The translations under genes and the position numbers were made by a program. From Prevotella sp. UBA4217 (GTDB lineage Bacteria > Bacteroidota > Bacteroidia > Bacteroidales > Bacteroidaceae): DNA of 64,000 nt. The notes below the pieces were generated by a model. It was not told where the DNA came from, made no database searches, and was given only the letters and a program-made list of their open reading frames with translations. The stretch is from contig DFTH01000003.1 of NCBI GenBank assembly GCA_002379425.1, positions 62,627 to 126,626 on the forward strand, in the 5' to 3' direction. Shown in pieces: positions 43,135 to 52,069 of this stretch; the first letter of the stretch is position 1, and each line of letters starts with the position of its first letter.

Positions 43135-43932
43135 CTATTTGGGCTGTTTGCCGATGTAGGCCAGAATACCGCCATCGACATAGAGCACGTGGCCGTTCAC
43201 GGCATCGGAGGCGTGAGAGGCGAGGAATACGGCGGGACCTCCGAGTTCTTCGGGGTTGAGCCAGCGACCAGCAGGTGTCTTGGCGCAGATGAACGAGTCG
43301 AACGGATGGCGGCTGCCGTCTGGCTGGCGCTCACGGAGCGGTGCCGTCTGCGGCGTGGCGATATAACCCGGGCCAATGGCATTGCACTGGATGTTATACT
43401 CACCATACTCAGAGCAGATGTTACGGGTAAGCATCTTCAGGCCACCCTTGGCGGCTGCGTAGGCGCTGACGGTCTCGCGGCCCAACTCAGACATCATCGA
43501 GCAGATGTTGATGATCTTTCCCTCGCGGCGCTCCATCATCTCAGGAATAACGGCCTTGGTCATGATAAATGGGCCGACGAGGTCGATGTCGATGACCTGC
43601 TGGAATTCCTCACGCTTCATCTCATGCATGGGGATACGCTTGATGATACCGGCATTGTTGACAAGGATATCAATGTGCCCTAATTCGTGACGGATGTCTG
43701 AAACCATTTTCTCTACGTCCTGCTCGTTGGTGACGTCACATAGATAGCCGTGGGCTGTGATGCCTTTGGCACGGTATTCGGCAAGGGCTTTGTCGAGATG
43801 CTCCTGTCTTCTGCAGTTGAACGCGATCTTAGCACCTGCGTTCGCTAAGGCTTCTGCAATAGCAAAGCCAATGCCGTAGGCAGCACCCGTGACAAGGGCG
43901 ACTTTACCTTCCAGCGAAAAGAGATTTGCCAT
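43135..43932 (-). CDS. Short-chain dehydrogenase, gluconate 5-dehydrogenase / KduD-like
   Basis: A 265-residue classical SDR. The NAD(P) loop is 'VTGAAYGIGFAIAEAL' near 14-29, followed by 'NNAGIIKR', catalytic Ser in 'NICSMMSELGRE' and the YxxxK of 'SAYAAAKGG', and 'GPGYIATPQT'. The segment 'AKTPAGRWLNPEELGGPAVF' is strongly conserved in gluconate 5-dehydrogenase and 2-dehydro-3-deoxygluconate 5-dehydrogenase (KduD). KduD acts in uronate catabolism, which suits the neighbouring probable beta-glucuronidase, but the substrate cannot be fixed from sequence. A promoter with a 19-nt spacer precedes it. Confidence 0.8.
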   Translation of the reverse strand: MANLFSLEGKVALVTGAAYGIGFAIAEALANAGAKIAFNCRRQEHLDKALAEYRAKGITAHGYLCDVTNEQDVEKMVSDIRHELGHIDILVNNAGIIKRIPMHEMKREEFQQVIDIDLVGPFIMTKAVIPEMMERREGKIINICSMMSELGRETVSAYAAAKGGLKMLTRNICSEYGEYNIQCNAIGPGYIATPQTAPLRERQPDGSRHPFDSFICAKTPAGRWLNPEELGGPAVFLASHASDAVNGHVLYVDGGILAYIGKQPK

Positions 43933-43994
43933 AATTTGTCTGTTTTAAGAAGTTGTTATCTTTAATTATATTATATATGTAGTTTGTCTGCGTG

Positions 43995-44025
43995 CAAAAT
44001 TACGAAATTAATTGCTGATGGCAAA
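43995..44025 (-). promoter_or_regulatory. Promoter of the KduD-like gene
   Basis: TTTG (44025-44022), 19 nt, TAATTTTG (44002-43995) on the minus strand; leader of about 55 nt to the ATG. This gives the dehydrogenase its own promoter although the GH2 gene is upstream in the same direction. Confidence 0.7.
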
Positions 44026-44051
44026 ATCAAGAATCTTAAAAATGATAAACA

Positions 44052-45869
44052 CTAATTACATTTCTTCCCTTCGTACCACTGCTTCAGCACGTAGAAGGCT
44101 TTCTTCTTCCGGCCGTCGTCGCTGAAGAGACCCTTGCGGTTGTAGTAGTCCTGAATACCGGGCAACAGGCGTCGAGGTGAGCGGAAGTCCTTCAGGATCC
44201 AGGGCGTGGTGCCGGCCAGACCGTCGATCTTGTCGAGCATGGCGGTGTTCTCGCGGTAGAGGTTCTCCTGGAACTCCTCGGTGAAGCGGAGGTTCTTCTG
44301 GCCGTGGAAGCCGGCCTTGGCACCGCCGCCGAACTCGCTGATGATGACGGGCTTGTCGTAGGGAATCTCCCACGTCATCTTCGCGGCATCGTTCACGTCG
44401 CGGTACCAGCCGATGTACTGGTTGAAGGAGATGACATCCACGTACTCGTTCATATTGTCCTGCAGGCGATTGTGGTAGTTGGCGGCCGATAGCACCTCCA
44501 TCGCCATCGACACGAGGCGGGTGGGGTCTGTATCGTGGGCCTGCTTGGAGAGGCCACTAAGGAAGCGGTCGCGCTCGGCGGAGTGGGGCGTCTCGTTGGC
44601 TATCGACCAGATGATCACGTTGCAGCGGTTCTGGTCGCGGCTGATCATGTCGCGGAGTTGCTGGCTGGCATTGGCGTAGGTGTCGGTGTTCGTCCAGTCG
44701 ATGGTCCAATAGACAGGAATTTCCGACCATACCATGAGTCCCATGCGCTCGGCCTCGCGCACCATGTATTCGTTGTGGGGATAATGTGCCAGGCGCACGA
44801 AGTTGCAGCCCAGTTCCTTGGCCCAGGAGAGGAGCCGGCGGGCATCGTCGGGGCCATTGGCACGGCCGCCGCCGTTGGGCTTCTCCTCGTGGATGCTGAT
44901 GCCACGGAGGAAGATGGGCTGACCGTTGAGCAGGAGTTGCTTGCCCTGGGTGGTGATGGTGCGGAAGCCGATGCTGTCGGCGACATTGTCGCCGACCACG
45001 TTGCCAGATAGGCTGAGTTCTACGCGGTAGCGCTTGGGGCTCTCGGGGCTCCATAGTTGCAGTTTCTTGGCTTTTAGTGTCGCTGTGGCGCGGCCCTCGG
45101 CATCGGTGATGACGGCATGCTTCAGTTTCAGTTCGGGGATGGAGAGGGTTACCTGGCGGCCAGCCTCCTTGGCGCTGAGTTGGAGGGAGAAGTTCAGTTG
45201 TTTCGGGTTCTGGCGGTCGAGTTGTAGGGAATAGTTCTCGATGTAAGTGTCGGGCACGCTGACGAGGAGCACGTCGCGGGTGATGCCGCCGTAGTTCCAC
45301 CAGTCGAAGATGAGCGTCGGCACGTTCTCGCGGCTACGCTTGTTATCGACCTTCACGATGACGAAGTTCTCGCCCTCGCGGAGCAGGTCGGTGACATCGA
45401 AGTTGAAGGGGGTGAAGCCGCCTACATGCCGGCCTACCTCATGGCCGTTGACGAAGACGATGGCCTCGTAGTTGACGGCACCGAAGTAGAGCAGTGTCCT
45501 GCGGCCAGCCTTTGGCTGGTAGTTGAACGAACGCTTGAACCACACGGTGCCCTCGTAGAAGAAGAGGCGCGGGTCGCGGGTGTTCCAGTCGGAGGGTATC
45601 TGCATCCGGTCGCTCTGGTCGAAGTCGTATTCTATCAGGTCCTCGGGCTTCTGGGGCTTCTGGTTGCGGAAGTAGCCGTTGTGGATCTTCTCGCGGCGGT
45701 AGCCGTAGTAGCCCGACTCCTGCACATCGACTATGTATCGCCACTCGCCGTTGAGCGAGGTGGTCTGCCGGTTCAGTACATTACCCACCAGGGGCACCAT
45801 CTTGGTCTCGTCTGCCTGAGCGGTCAGAATGGATGCCAACAGCATCAGGCTTGTTATCAGTCGCTTCAT
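44052..45869 (-). CDS. GH2 glycoside hydrolase, probable beta-glucuronidase
   Basis: A 605-residue exported enzyme (signal 'MKRLITSLMLLASILTAQA'). It has the GH2 order: sugar-binding jelly roll (about 30-215), immunoglobulin-like domain (about 220-315) and TIM barrel (about 318-600). The acid/base Glu is in 'SIANETPHSA' near 424 and the nucleophile Glu in 'VIISEFGGGAK' near 511. 'YYNRKGLFSD' near 577 contains the NxKG motif whose Asn and Lys contact the uronic acid carboxylate, which favours beta-glucuronidase over beta-galactosidase. No long active-site loop is obvious. The ATG lies only 13 nt after the tRNA-Gln 3' end, leaving no room for a promoter. Confidence 0.85.
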   Translation of the reverse strand: MKRLITSLMLLASILTAQADETKMVPLVGNVLNRQTTSLNGEWRYIVDVQESGYYGYRREKIHNGYFRNQKPQKPEDLIEYDFDQSDRMQIPSDWNTRDPRLFFYEGTVWFKRSFNYQPKAGRRTLLYFGAVNYEAIVFVNGHEVGRHVGGFTPFNFDVTDLLREGENFVIVKVDNKRSRENVPTLIFDWWNYGGITRDVLLVSVPDTYIENYSLQLDRQNPKQLNFSLQLSAKEAGRQVTLSIPELKLKHAVITDAEGRATATLKAKKLQLWSPESPKRYRVELSLSGNVVGDNVADSIGFRTITTQGKQLLLNGQPIFLRGISIHEEKPNGGGRANGPDDARRLLSWAKELGCNFVRLAHYPHNEYMVREAERMGLMVWSEIPVYWTIDWTNTDTYANASQQLRDMISRDQNRCNVIIWSIANETPHSAERDRFLSGLSKQAHDTDPTRLVSMAMEVLSAANYHNRLQDNMNEYVDVISFNQYIGWYRDVNDAAKMTWEIPYDKPVIISEFGGGAKAGFHGQKNLRFTEEFQENLYRENTAMLDKIDGLAGTTPWILKDFRSPRRLLPGIQDYYNRKGLFSDDGRKKKAFYVLKQWYEGKKCN

Positions 45870-45882
45870 GTCTTCAGGAGAG

Positions 45883-45953
45883 TTGGACGACTCGGATTCG
45901 AACCGGGAATGACAGAACCAAAACCTGTAGTGTTACCATTACACCATCGTCCA
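45883..45953 (-). tRNA. tRNA-Gln (anticodon UUG)
   Basis: On the minus strand the acceptor TGGACGA pairs with TCGTCCA, D stem GGTG/CACT region with loop TAATGGTAA, anticodon stem ACAGG/TCTGT with loop TTTTGGT (anticodon UUG), T loop TTCGAAT, discriminator A, no CCA encoded. A consensus promoter lies 14 nt upstream. Confidence 0.93.
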
Positions 45954-45966
45954 GGGAATGCGGGTG

Positions 45967-45998
45967 CAAAGGTAGTAAAAATTTGGCAATCAGCCAAA
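45967..45998 (-). promoter_or_regulatory. Promoter of tRNA-Gln, embedded in a palindrome
   Basis: TTTG (45998-45995), 20 nt, TACCTTTG (45974-45967) on the minus strand. Both boxes overlap the 17-bp palindrome at 45971-46009. Confidence 0.85.
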
Positions 45999-46009
45999 TT
46001 TTTACTACC
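45971..46009 (-). terminator. Perfect 17-bp hairpin after tyrS, overlapping the tRNA-Gln promoter
   Basis: GGTAGTAAAAATTTGGC (45971-45987) is the exact complement of 45993-46009, with a 5-nt loop. It begins 5 nt after the tyrS stop, where a terminator is expected, but no T run follows on the minus strand. It may instead, or also, be an operator. Confidence 0.7.
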
Positions 46010-46014
46010 AAATA

Positions 46015-47310
46015 TTACTTAATGATCAGCAAGTAGTAGTTCTTCTTGCCTTTTTGGGCCAGCAGATACTTGCCGTCGATGAGGTCTTCTGCGGTGATGG
46101 GGCGGTTCTGGTCAGTCAGTTTCTCCTTGTTCAGGGATACGCCGCCACCCTGTACCATCTTGCGCATCTCACCCTTTGAGGGGAAGACGGGCGCAACGGT
46201 TGTCAGCAGTTCGATGGCGGGCTGACCGAGTTGGTCCTTGCCTATCTCAAACTGTGGTACGCCGTCGAAGACGTCGAGGAATGTCTGTTCGTCGAGTTTC
46301 TCAAGACCTTCCTTCGTAGATTTGCCGAAGAGCAGGCTGGATGCCTCGATGGCTGCATCCAGGGCTTCGCGAGAGTGCACCATGACGGTCACCTCTTCTG
46401 CCAGGCGCTTCTGTAGGATGCGGCGCCCGGGATCCTGCTTGTGCTCCTCTATCAGTGCGTCAATGACGTCTTTCTCCAGGGAGGTGAATATCTTGATATA
46501 GCGCTCTGCGTCGTCGTCGCTGACGTTCAGCCAGAACTGGTAGAACTTATACGGGGTGGTGCGCTGTGGGTCGAGCCAGATGTTTCCAGACTCCGTCTTG
46601 CCGAACTTCTTGCCGTCGCTCTTCGTGATGAGCGGGCAGGTGAGGGCAAAGGTCTCTACCTCATTGCCAAGCGTGCGGCGGATAAGTTCGGTGCCCGTGG
46701 TCATGTTGCCCCACTGGTCATTGCCGCCCAACTGTAACTTCACGCCATAGTGCTGATAGAGATAGAGGAAGTCGTAGCCCTGCAGCAACTGGTAGGTGAA
46801 CTCAGTGAAACTGAGACCGTCGCGGGCCGTGCCGTTGAGGCGCTGCTGTACGCTCTCCTTCGCCATCATGTAGTTCACGGTGATGTGCTTGCCCACCTCG
46901 CGGGCGAAATCAAGGAAAGTGAAGTCCTTCATCCAGTCATAGTTGTTGACCATGATGGCTGCGTTGGCCTCCTTCGACTCGAAGTCGAGGAACTTGGCCA
47001 CCTGCTTCTTGATACATTCCTGATTATGATAGAGTGTCTCGTTGTTGAGAAGATTGCGCTCCTGGCTCTTGCCGGAGGGGTCGCCGATCATACCTGTGGC
47101 ACCGCCTACGAGGATGACGGGCCTATGGCCGCAACGCTGCAGATGACGCAGCATCATAATGCCGCACAGATGCCCGATGTGCAGGGAGTCGGCCGTGGGG
47201 TCTGTACCCAGGTAGGCTGTCACCATCTCTTTCTGGAGGAGTTCCTCGGTACCAGGCATCATCTGTGCCAGCATACCGCGCCATTTCAGTTCTTCTACAA
47301 AATTCTTCAT
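46015..47310 (-). CDS. tyrS: Tyrosyl-tRNA synthetase
   Basis: Class I aminoacyl-tRNA synthetase charging tRNA-Tyr. The 431-residue protein has the HIGH motif in '[10 protein letters not shown]' near 40, '[14 protein letters not shown]', the tyrosine pocket '[12 protein letters not shown]' and '[11 protein letters not shown]', and the KMSKS equivalent '[10 protein letters not shown]' near 235. The C-terminal S4-like RNA-binding domain is seen in '[19 protein letters not shown]'. It is the last gene of a minus-strand run from xerD or metK; 55 nt of TTACC-type simple sequence precede it. Confidence 0.97.
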   Translation of the reverse strand: MKNFVEELKWRGMLAQMMPGTEELLQKEMVTAYLGTDPTADSLHIGHLCGIMMLRHLQRCGHRPVILVGGATGMIGDPSGKSQERNLLNNETLYHNQECIKKQVAKFLDFESKEANAAIMVNNYDWMKDFTFLDFAREVGKHITVNYMMAKESVQQRLNGTARDGLSFTEFTYQLLQGYDFLYLYQHYGVKLQLGGNDQWGNMTTGTELIRRTLGNEVETFALTCPLITKSDGKKFGKTESGNIWLDPQRTTPYKFYQFWLNVSDDDAERYIKIFTSLEKDVIDALIEEHKQDPGRRILQKRLAEEVTVMVHSREALDAAIEASSLLFGKSTKEGLEKLDEQTFLDVFDGVPQFEIGKDQLGQPAIELLTTVAPVFPSKGEMRKMVQGGGVSLNKEKLTDQNRPITAEDLIDGKYLLAQKGKKNYYLLIIK

Positions 47311-47330
47311 ATCCTATTATATTATTTCAT

Positions 47331-47366
47331 TCTTACCTTCTTACCTTTTTACTTTTTTACCTTTTT
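47331..47366. repeat. TTACCTTC-type simple sequence between yidD and tyrS
   Basis: Degenerate tandem units of TTACCTTC/TTACCTTTTT. An 18-mer here, TTACCTTCTTACCTTTTT, recurs on the minus strand inside the bamA signal-peptide region (around 62279-62296). Confidence 0.7.
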
Positions 47367-47596
47367 CAAGGTACTGGATCATAGCCGCTGCCGCCCCATG
47401 GATTACACCTTAGTATCCGCCAGATGGCCAGTCCGAGCCCTTTGATGGGACCATGTTTCAGGATTGCCTGACGGGCATATTCGCTACAGGTCGGCGTAAA
47501 GCGGCAAGACGGGCCTATGAGCGGGGAAATGCACAGTTGGTAGAACCTGATGGGCAGTACCAGCAATCTGGATAATATACGAGACAACCACTTCAT
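47366..47596 (-). CDS. yidD: YidD, membrane protein insertion efficiency factor
   Basis: A 76-residue protein of the YidD family, thought to help YidC-mediated membrane insertion at the inner membrane. Signatures: '[25 protein letters not shown]', here divided as '[10 protein letters not shown]' and '[16 protein letters not shown]', with three conserved Cys, then '[22 protein letters not shown]'. Its ATG overlaps the rnpA stop by 4 nt, the usual arrangement. Full length for the family. Confidence 0.95.
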   Translation of the reverse strand: MKWLSRILSRLLVLPIRFYQLCISPLIGPSCRFTPTCSEYARQAILKHGPIKGLGLAIWRILRCNPWGGSGYDPVP

Positions 47597-47982
47597 AGAT
47601 TCTTGTTGATCTGCTGTAGGAGGCTGACGACCTTCTTTTCGACTTCTGATGACGGGCAGTGCCTGTCGGAGAGCCAGATAAAGGCTATCAGTAACTGTCC
47701 TTCCTCTGCGACGGTGCCTTCGAGGATCTGCTTATGGTGGCGGTAGGCCTCCCTGACCTGTCGCTTGACCCTGTTGCGGTCAACGGCATGCTTGAAGCGC
47801 TTTTTCGGTACGCTGATGAGAATTTGGATGGGAGCACAGCCTGCCTGGCGTGCAGTCTGTAGATAGACAGCCCTCAGTGGAAAGGCAGACCGCGATTTGC
47901 TGTCACCGTTGCCGAAGAGCATCTCTATCAGCCGCTTGCTGACGATGCGCTCCTGTTTGCTGAGGGTAGGAGCAGCCGTCAT
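47593..47982 (-). CDS. rnpA: Ribonuclease P protein component
   Basis: A 129-residue basic protein that assists the RNase P RNA in trimming tRNA 5' ends. The family signature is '[20 protein letters not shown]' near 75-94, preceded by '[11 protein letters not shown]' and '[11 protein letters not shown]'. It lies between hemD (8-nt gap) and yidD (4-nt overlap), the conserved Bacteroidales order. The rnpB RNA gene is not in this window. Confidence 0.95.
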   Translation of the reverse strand: MTAAPTLSKQERIVSKRLIEMLFGNGDSKSRSAFPLRAVYLQTARQAGCAPIQILISVPKKRFKHAVDRNRVKRQVREAYRHHKQILEGTVAEEGQLLIAFIWLSDRHCPSSEVEKKVVSLLQQINKNL

Positions 47983-47990
47983 TCCTCGCT

Positions 47991-48740
47991 TTATTCTTGA
48001 TTCTCAATCAGGTAGTGCTGGAGGGCGCCTGTCATCGAAGGGTATTTCTCTGACGGGGCTTCTATGTCGAGTCGCAGACCAGCCTCCTTGGCTGCCTTGG
48101 CAGTGGCGGGACCGAAAGTGCCGATGGCAATCTCTCCCTGCTTGAAGTTGGGGAAGTTCTTGCTGAGCGACTCAATACCCGACGGACTGAAGAAGATCAG
48201 CATGTCGTAGTCGAAGGTCTTGACCTCCTCTGGGGTAAAGTCGTTACTCACCGTCTTGTACATGACACATTCCTTGTGCTGCAACTTCTTGGAGTCAAGC
48301 AGGAGCGTGAGGCTGTCATTGTGTACGTCGCTCATCGGCACCAGGTATTTCTCTGTCTTATGCTTCACCATCACTGGCACCAGGTCATCTACACGCCCAG
48401 TCTCCCCGAAGAAGACCTTACGCTTGCGGTACTGCACATATTTCTGTATATAGAGCGCGATGGTCTCTGTGACGCAGAAGTATTTCATGTCTTCCGGGAT
48501 GGCTACCCTCAGTTCTTTTGCCATATTGAAGAAGTGGTCGATGGCATGCCTTGAAGTGAATACGATGGCCGTATAGTCGAGGATATTGATCTTCTGTGCA
48601 CGGAATTCCTTCGCAGAAATACTTTCCACCTTGATAAAGGGACGGAATACCAATTCTACTCCAAATCTGTTCGCGATATCGAAATATGGCGACTTCTCAC
48701 TGTTAGGTCTAGGCTGCGAAACCAGAATCTTTTTAATCAT
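47991..48740 (-). CDS. hemD: Uroporphyrinogen-III synthase
   Basis: A 249-residue protein with the two-domain HemD pattern of low conservation: 'ILVSQPRPNSEKSPYFDIAN', 'FTSRHAIDHFFNMAKE', 'CVTETIALYIQKYV', 'LVPMSDVHNDSLTLLL' and, near the end, 'LIFFSPSGIESLSKNFP' followed by 'IGTFGPATAKAAKEAGLR'. HemD closes hydroxymethylbilane into uroporphyrinogen III. Bacteroidales often lack much of the haem pathway, so the actual role may be cobalamin-related or altered. Its position between DUF4271 and rnpA is conserved in the order. Confidence 0.8.
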   Translation of the reverse strand: MIKKILVSQPRPNSEKSPYFDIANRFGVELVFRPFIKVESISAKEFRAQKINILDYTAIVFTSRHAIDHFFNMAKELRVAIPEDMKYFCVTETIALYIQKYVQYRKRKVFFGETGRVDDLVPVMVKHKTEKYLVPMSDVHNDSLTLLLDSKKLQHKECVMYKTVSNDFTPEEVKTFDYDMLIFFSPSGIESLSKNFPNFKQGEIAIGTFGPATAKAAKEAGLRLDIEAPSEKYPSMTGALQHYLIENQE

Positions 48741-48747
48741 TTGTGTC

Positions 48748-49827
48748 CTAAATTTTTATTTTGAAATACTCCACGATAACCGAAAGAACACCCCAAAGTG
48801 CGAACAACGGTACCATTTCGAGGGCACAAAAGTACAAAATATTTTGTAGAAAACCACCTTTTTGTTTAAAAAAGATGATATAAGACTTATAAAATGTCAG
48901 TAATTTGACTAAAACGAGTACTACTATGCAGTAAATTGCGGCATAAACAGGTGAGAAATGCAAATATGTCAACAGGAGTAGGATAGGGAATAATGCGACC
49001 GCTTCCATGGCGGTCAGGAAGAGTAAGGATGTTAAGAATTTTCTATTCCCTCTACTGTCGTAGAAGACGCTGTTGATTCCTGTGTAGAGTGAGAAGCGGA
49101 ACAGGAAGTAGAGTATAAAGATGCCGAGGAAGATACCGAGGATTGCATACTCTGAAGACAGGGTGAAGGTGTCGGCGATGTAGGCCGTCACATACAGATA
49201 GTAGAGCATGCCGAGAACCAGGCAGGTCAGCACAACGAACACAAGTTGGAATTTTATTTCACTTCCCGTCTCTGTGATGTCACGGTTGGCTCGCTGGGTA
49301 TAGAAGAAGTTCTTCAGTTGGTTGACAACGAATCCTGAAATCCTGGAGAATGAGTACGTGATAAACAGGAAGGCAATGATGAGTACTACTAAGATGAAGT
49401 CGTTGTTGCTCAGGGTCTCTGGCATCGGGTCGCCCGCCACGCCGCTGCCTCCTGCTGGTAGTTCCTCATGGTACAGTGTGTCGTTGGAGAAAAAGTTCTC
49501 TCTGTAATACAGTGGGATATCCACTGCCTTCATGTCGCGCGGGATTCCCTCGCCGGGCAGGTGGAGGGTGTCGGGCTGCGAACTGTAGTTGATGGTCCGC
49601 TCGCCGAGCCAGGCTTGTACGGCGGAGTCCTGTTGGGCAGGGGTGGCATCCTTAGGCAACAGCCTCAGCACCTGATAGGGTGTCTGCGGTCTCGAAAGAC
49701 GGCTTGCGCTGTCGCTTAGTGAGGGATGAGAACTGAGGAATGTGGAATAAGGATCGCCTTGCTGTAAGATCTCTGTGGGAATATCCACAGAATCCGTTGC
49801 ATTTATATGGTAATCCACATTCCTCAT
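48748..49827 (-). CDS. DUF4271 membrane protein
   Basis: A 359-residue protein with a hydrophilic N-terminal part (about 1-145, rich in Ser and Pro) and six or so membrane helices after it ('FILVVLIIAFLFITYSF', 'LVFVVLTCLVLGMLYYLYV', 'YAILGIFLGIFILYFLF', 'FPILLLLTYLHF', 'IVVLVLVKLLTFY', 'LFALWGVLSVIV'). This arrangement and the neighbours metK and hemD identify DUF4271, a Bacteroidetes family of unknown function. It lies 7 nt from both neighbours, so it is firmly in the operon. Confidence 0.85.
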   Translation of the reverse strand: MRNVDYHINATDSVDIPTEILQQGDPYSTFLSSHPSLSDSASRLSRPQTPYQVLRLLPKDATPAQQDSAVQAWLGERTINYSSQPDTLHLPGEGIPRDMKAVDIPLYYRENFFSNDTLYHEELPAGGSGVAGDPMPETLSNNDFILVVLIIAFLFITYSFSRISGFVVNQLKNFFYTQRANRDITETGSEIKFQLVFVVLTCLVLGMLYYLYVTAYIADTFTLSSEYAILGIFLGIFILYFLFRFSLYTGINSVFYDSRGNRKFLTSLLFLTAMEAVALFPILLLLTYLHFSPVYAAIYCIVVLVLVKLLTFYKSYIIFFKQKGGFLQNILYFCALEMVPLFALWGVLSVIVEYFKIKI

Positions 49828-49834
49828 TCCACAT

Positions 49835-51097
49835 TCAATCTAATCCAAAAGCCTTGCGGATATCTTCCACGCGGTCGAGTTTCTCCCAGGTAAAGAGTTC
49901 CACGTCGATGGTCTTGGTGGGATGGTAATGGCTGGTGAATGTCTTCTTGACCGTCTCAGACTGGCGCCCCATGTGGCCGTAGGCTGCCGTCTCACTGTAC
50001 ATGGGCTGGCGTAGTTTCAGGGTGCGCTCAATAGCCTTCGGACGGAGGTCGAAGAGTTCTTCTACCTTCTTGGCTATCTCCCCGTCGCTCATCTGGACCT
50101 TACTGCGGCCGTAGGTGTTCACGTAGATATTCATGGGCTGGGCAACACCGATGGCATAACTGACTTGTACCAGTATCTCGTCGGCCACGCCTGCTGCCAC
50201 CATGTTCTTGGCGATGTGGCGGGCGGCGTATGCGGCGGAGCGATCCACCTTCGAGGAGTCCTTGCCCGAGAAGGCACCGCCACCGTGGGCACCCTTGCCA
50301 CCGTAGGTATCGACGATGATCTTACGGCCTGTCAGACCAGTGTCGCCGTGAGGACCGCCGATGACGAACTTGCCAGTGGGGTTCACGTAGTATTTGATGT
50401 CCGGACCAAAGAGGGCTAATACCTTCTGTGAGTGGATATGCTGCTTCACCCTCGGAATCAGGATGTTGATCACGTCGTCCTTGATCTGGGCGAGCATCCG
50501 TTCGTCGTCACTGTCGAACTCGTCGTGCTGGGTGGATACGACGATCGTGTCGATACGCTCAGGGATGCCCTCATCGCTATACTGGATGGTCACCTGGCTC
50601 TTGGAGTCGGGGCGCAGATAGGTCATCTCCTTGCCCTCCTTACGGATGTCGGCCAGGGTGCGCATGATCAGGTGGGCCAGGTCAAGGGAGACGGGCATGT
50701 AGTTCTCCGTCTCATTGGTGGCATAGCCGAACATCATGCCCTGGTCGCCTGCTCCCTGCTCTTCTTCATTGCCGTTATCTACACCACGGTTGATGTCGGA
50801 ACTCTGCTCGTGGATGGCACTCAGGATGCCGCAGGAGTCGCCGTCGAACTGATATTCTGACTTTGTGTATCCGATGCGCTTGATGGTATTGCGTGCAATG
50901 GTCTGGAGGTCTATATAGGCTTCACTGCTCACTTCGCCCATGATGACTACCTGTCCTGTGGTCACAAAGGTCTCACAGGCCACGCGGGCCCTGTCGTCGT
51001 ATGCCAGGAACTGGTCGAGGATGGCATCCGAGATCTGATCGGCCACCTTGTCGGGATGGCCTTCGGAAACTGATTCTGATGAAAATAGATATGACAT
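49835..51097 (-). CDS. metK: S-adenosylmethionine synthetase
   Basis: Makes SAM from methionine and ATP in the cytoplasm. The start is ATG 51097 ('[20 protein letters not shown]'); seven more residues upstream are possible but not family-like. The 420 residues contain '[16 protein letters not shown]', '[13 protein letters not shown]', '[20 protein letters not shown]' and '[20 protein letters not shown]', including both signature motifs. A TACCTTTG box lies 19 nt upstream. No SAM riboswitch is visible in the short leader. Confidence 0.97.
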   Translation of the reverse strand: MSYLFSSESVSEGHPDKVADQISDAILDQFLAYDDRARVACETFVTTGQVVIMGEVSSEAYIDLQTIARNTIKRIGYTKSEYQFDGDSCGILSAIHEQSSDINRGVDNGNEEEQGAGDQGMMFGYATNETENYMPVSLDLAHLIMRTLADIRKEGKEMTYLRPDSKSQVTIQYSDEGIPERIDTIVVSTQHDEFDSDDERMLAQIKDDVINILIPRVKQHIHSQKVLALFGPDIKYYVNPTGKFVIGGPHGDTGLTGRKIIVDTYGGKGAHGGGAFSGKDSSKVDRSAAYAARHIAKNMVAAGVADEILVQVSYAIGVAQPMNIYVNTYGRSKVQMSDGEIAKKVEELFDLRPKAIERTLKLRQPMYSETAAYGHMGRQSETVKKTFTSHYHPTKTIDVELFTWEKLDRVEDIRKAFGLD

Positions 51098-51115
51098 ATT
51101 CTTGAATTTTGGGTG

Positions 51116-51123
51116 CAAAGGTA
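51116..51123 (-). promoter_or_regulatory. -7 box (TACCTTTG) for metK
   Basis: Minus strand TACCTTTG, 19 nt before the metK ATG; the expected -33 position falls within the ATTATGA repeat and lacks TTTG. Confidence 0.5.
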
Positions 51124-51130
51124 CGAAATA

Positions 51131-51165
51131 ATTATGAATTACGAATTATGAATTATGAATTATTT
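51131..51165. repeat. 7-bp tandem repeat ATTATGA between xerD and metK
   Basis: Five units at exact 7-bp spacing (ATTATGA, ATTACGA, ATTATGA, ATTATGA, ATTATTT) end at the first base of the xerD stop codon. Confidence 0.85.
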
Positions 51166-52061
51166 CACCTTTTCATGTTTCTCGGGTGGTGCTCCAGAAT
51201 CTCCTTCCTTAGCATGGAGGTGTCGATGTGGGTGTAGATCTCCGTCGTACCGATGCTCTCGTGCCCCAGCAGGGCCTGGATGATGCGCAGGTCGGCGCCG
51301 CCTTCGAGCAGGGCGGTGGCAAACGAGTGGCGCAGCGTGTGGGGCGAGATGGTCTTATGGATGCCTGCCGCCTCGGCCTGCCGCTTGATCATGATGAGGA
51401 TCATCGTGCGCGTCAGGTGCTTGCCGTAGCGGTTCAGGAACACATAGTCTTCCTCGCCGGGCTTGATGGTCATGTGGCAGCGGTCGTCAAACCAGTACTC
51501 CAGTTCCTGGATAGCCCGCCTGGAGATGGGCACCAGCCGTTCCTTCGACCCCTTGCCCATCACGCGTACATATTCTTCTTCCAGATAGAGATTCGACAGT
51601 TGCAGGTTCACCAGTTCGCTGACGCGCAGCCCGCAGGAGAACAGCACCTCGATGATGGCCCTATTCCTGTGCCCTTCCCATTTCGAGAGGTCGATGCTCG
51701 CCTCCAACTGATCGACCTCCTGGGGCGACAGCACCTCGGGCAGATGCTCGCCGATCTGGGGCGACTCCAGCAGTTCGGTAGGGTCATCCTCCCGATAGCC
51801 GTCGAGTTGCAGGAACTTGAAGAAGGAGCGCACGCCGCTCAGGATGCGGCACTGCGAACGGGGATGGATGCCGATGTCGTGCAGACCGGCGGAGAATGCC
51901 TCCAGGTCTTCGAGCATCACCTCGCGAATATCCTTGTTTTCCCCCTCCAGGAAATCGAGCAGTTTCCTGAGGTCGCGCTGGTAGGCGTCGAGCGTGTTGC
52001 CCGACATGTTGCGCTGCAACTTCAGGTATCGCACATAGTTTCTGACAATATCCTTCTCCAT
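51165..52061 (-). CDS. xerD: Tyrosine recombinase XerD
   Basis: Site-specific recombinase that resolves chromosome dimers at dif with XerC. The 298-residue protein has an N-terminal SAM-like core-binding domain ('VRNYVRYLKLQRNMSGNTLD') and a catalytic domain with Arg in 'SCGLRVSELVNLQ', Lys in 'GKGSKERLVPI', HxxR in 'HTLRHSFATALLEGG', His in 'LLGHESIGTTEIY' and the nucleophile Tyr in 'EIYTHI'. Length and context indicate the housekeeping enzyme and not an integrase of a mobile element. A TACCTTTG box (52077-52070) is 8 nt before the ATG. Confidence 0.92.
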   Translation of the reverse strand: MEKDIVRNYVRYLKLQRNMSGNTLDAYQRDLRKLLDFLEGENKDIREVMLEDLEAFSAGLHDIGIHPRSQCRILSGVRSFFKFLQLDGYREDDPTELLESPQIGEHLPEVLSPQEVDQLEASIDLSKWEGHRNRAIIEVLFSCGLRVSELVNLQLSNLYLEEEYVRVMGKGSKERLVPISRRAIQELEYWFDDRCHMTIKPGEEDYVFLNRYGKHLTRTMILIMIKRQAEAAGIHKTISPHTLRHSFATALLEGGADLRIIQALLGHESIGTTEIYTHIDTSMLRKEILEHHPRNMKR

Positions 52062-52069
52062 ATCCGGTG

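Noticed and set aside
45883-46009. tRNA-Gln as integration site of a genomic island carrying GH2 and the dehydrogenase
   Set aside because: No integrase and no repeated tRNA 3' end was found downstream, and base composition does not change clearly.
51097-51165. SAM riboswitch upstream of metK
   Set aside because: The leader is under 30 nt and the gap is a simple repeat; no aptamer-sized structure fits.
51165-52061. XerD-like recombinase as integrase of a mobile element
   Set aside because: Length and motifs match the housekeeping enzyme; no attachment sites, excisionase or cargo genes are near.
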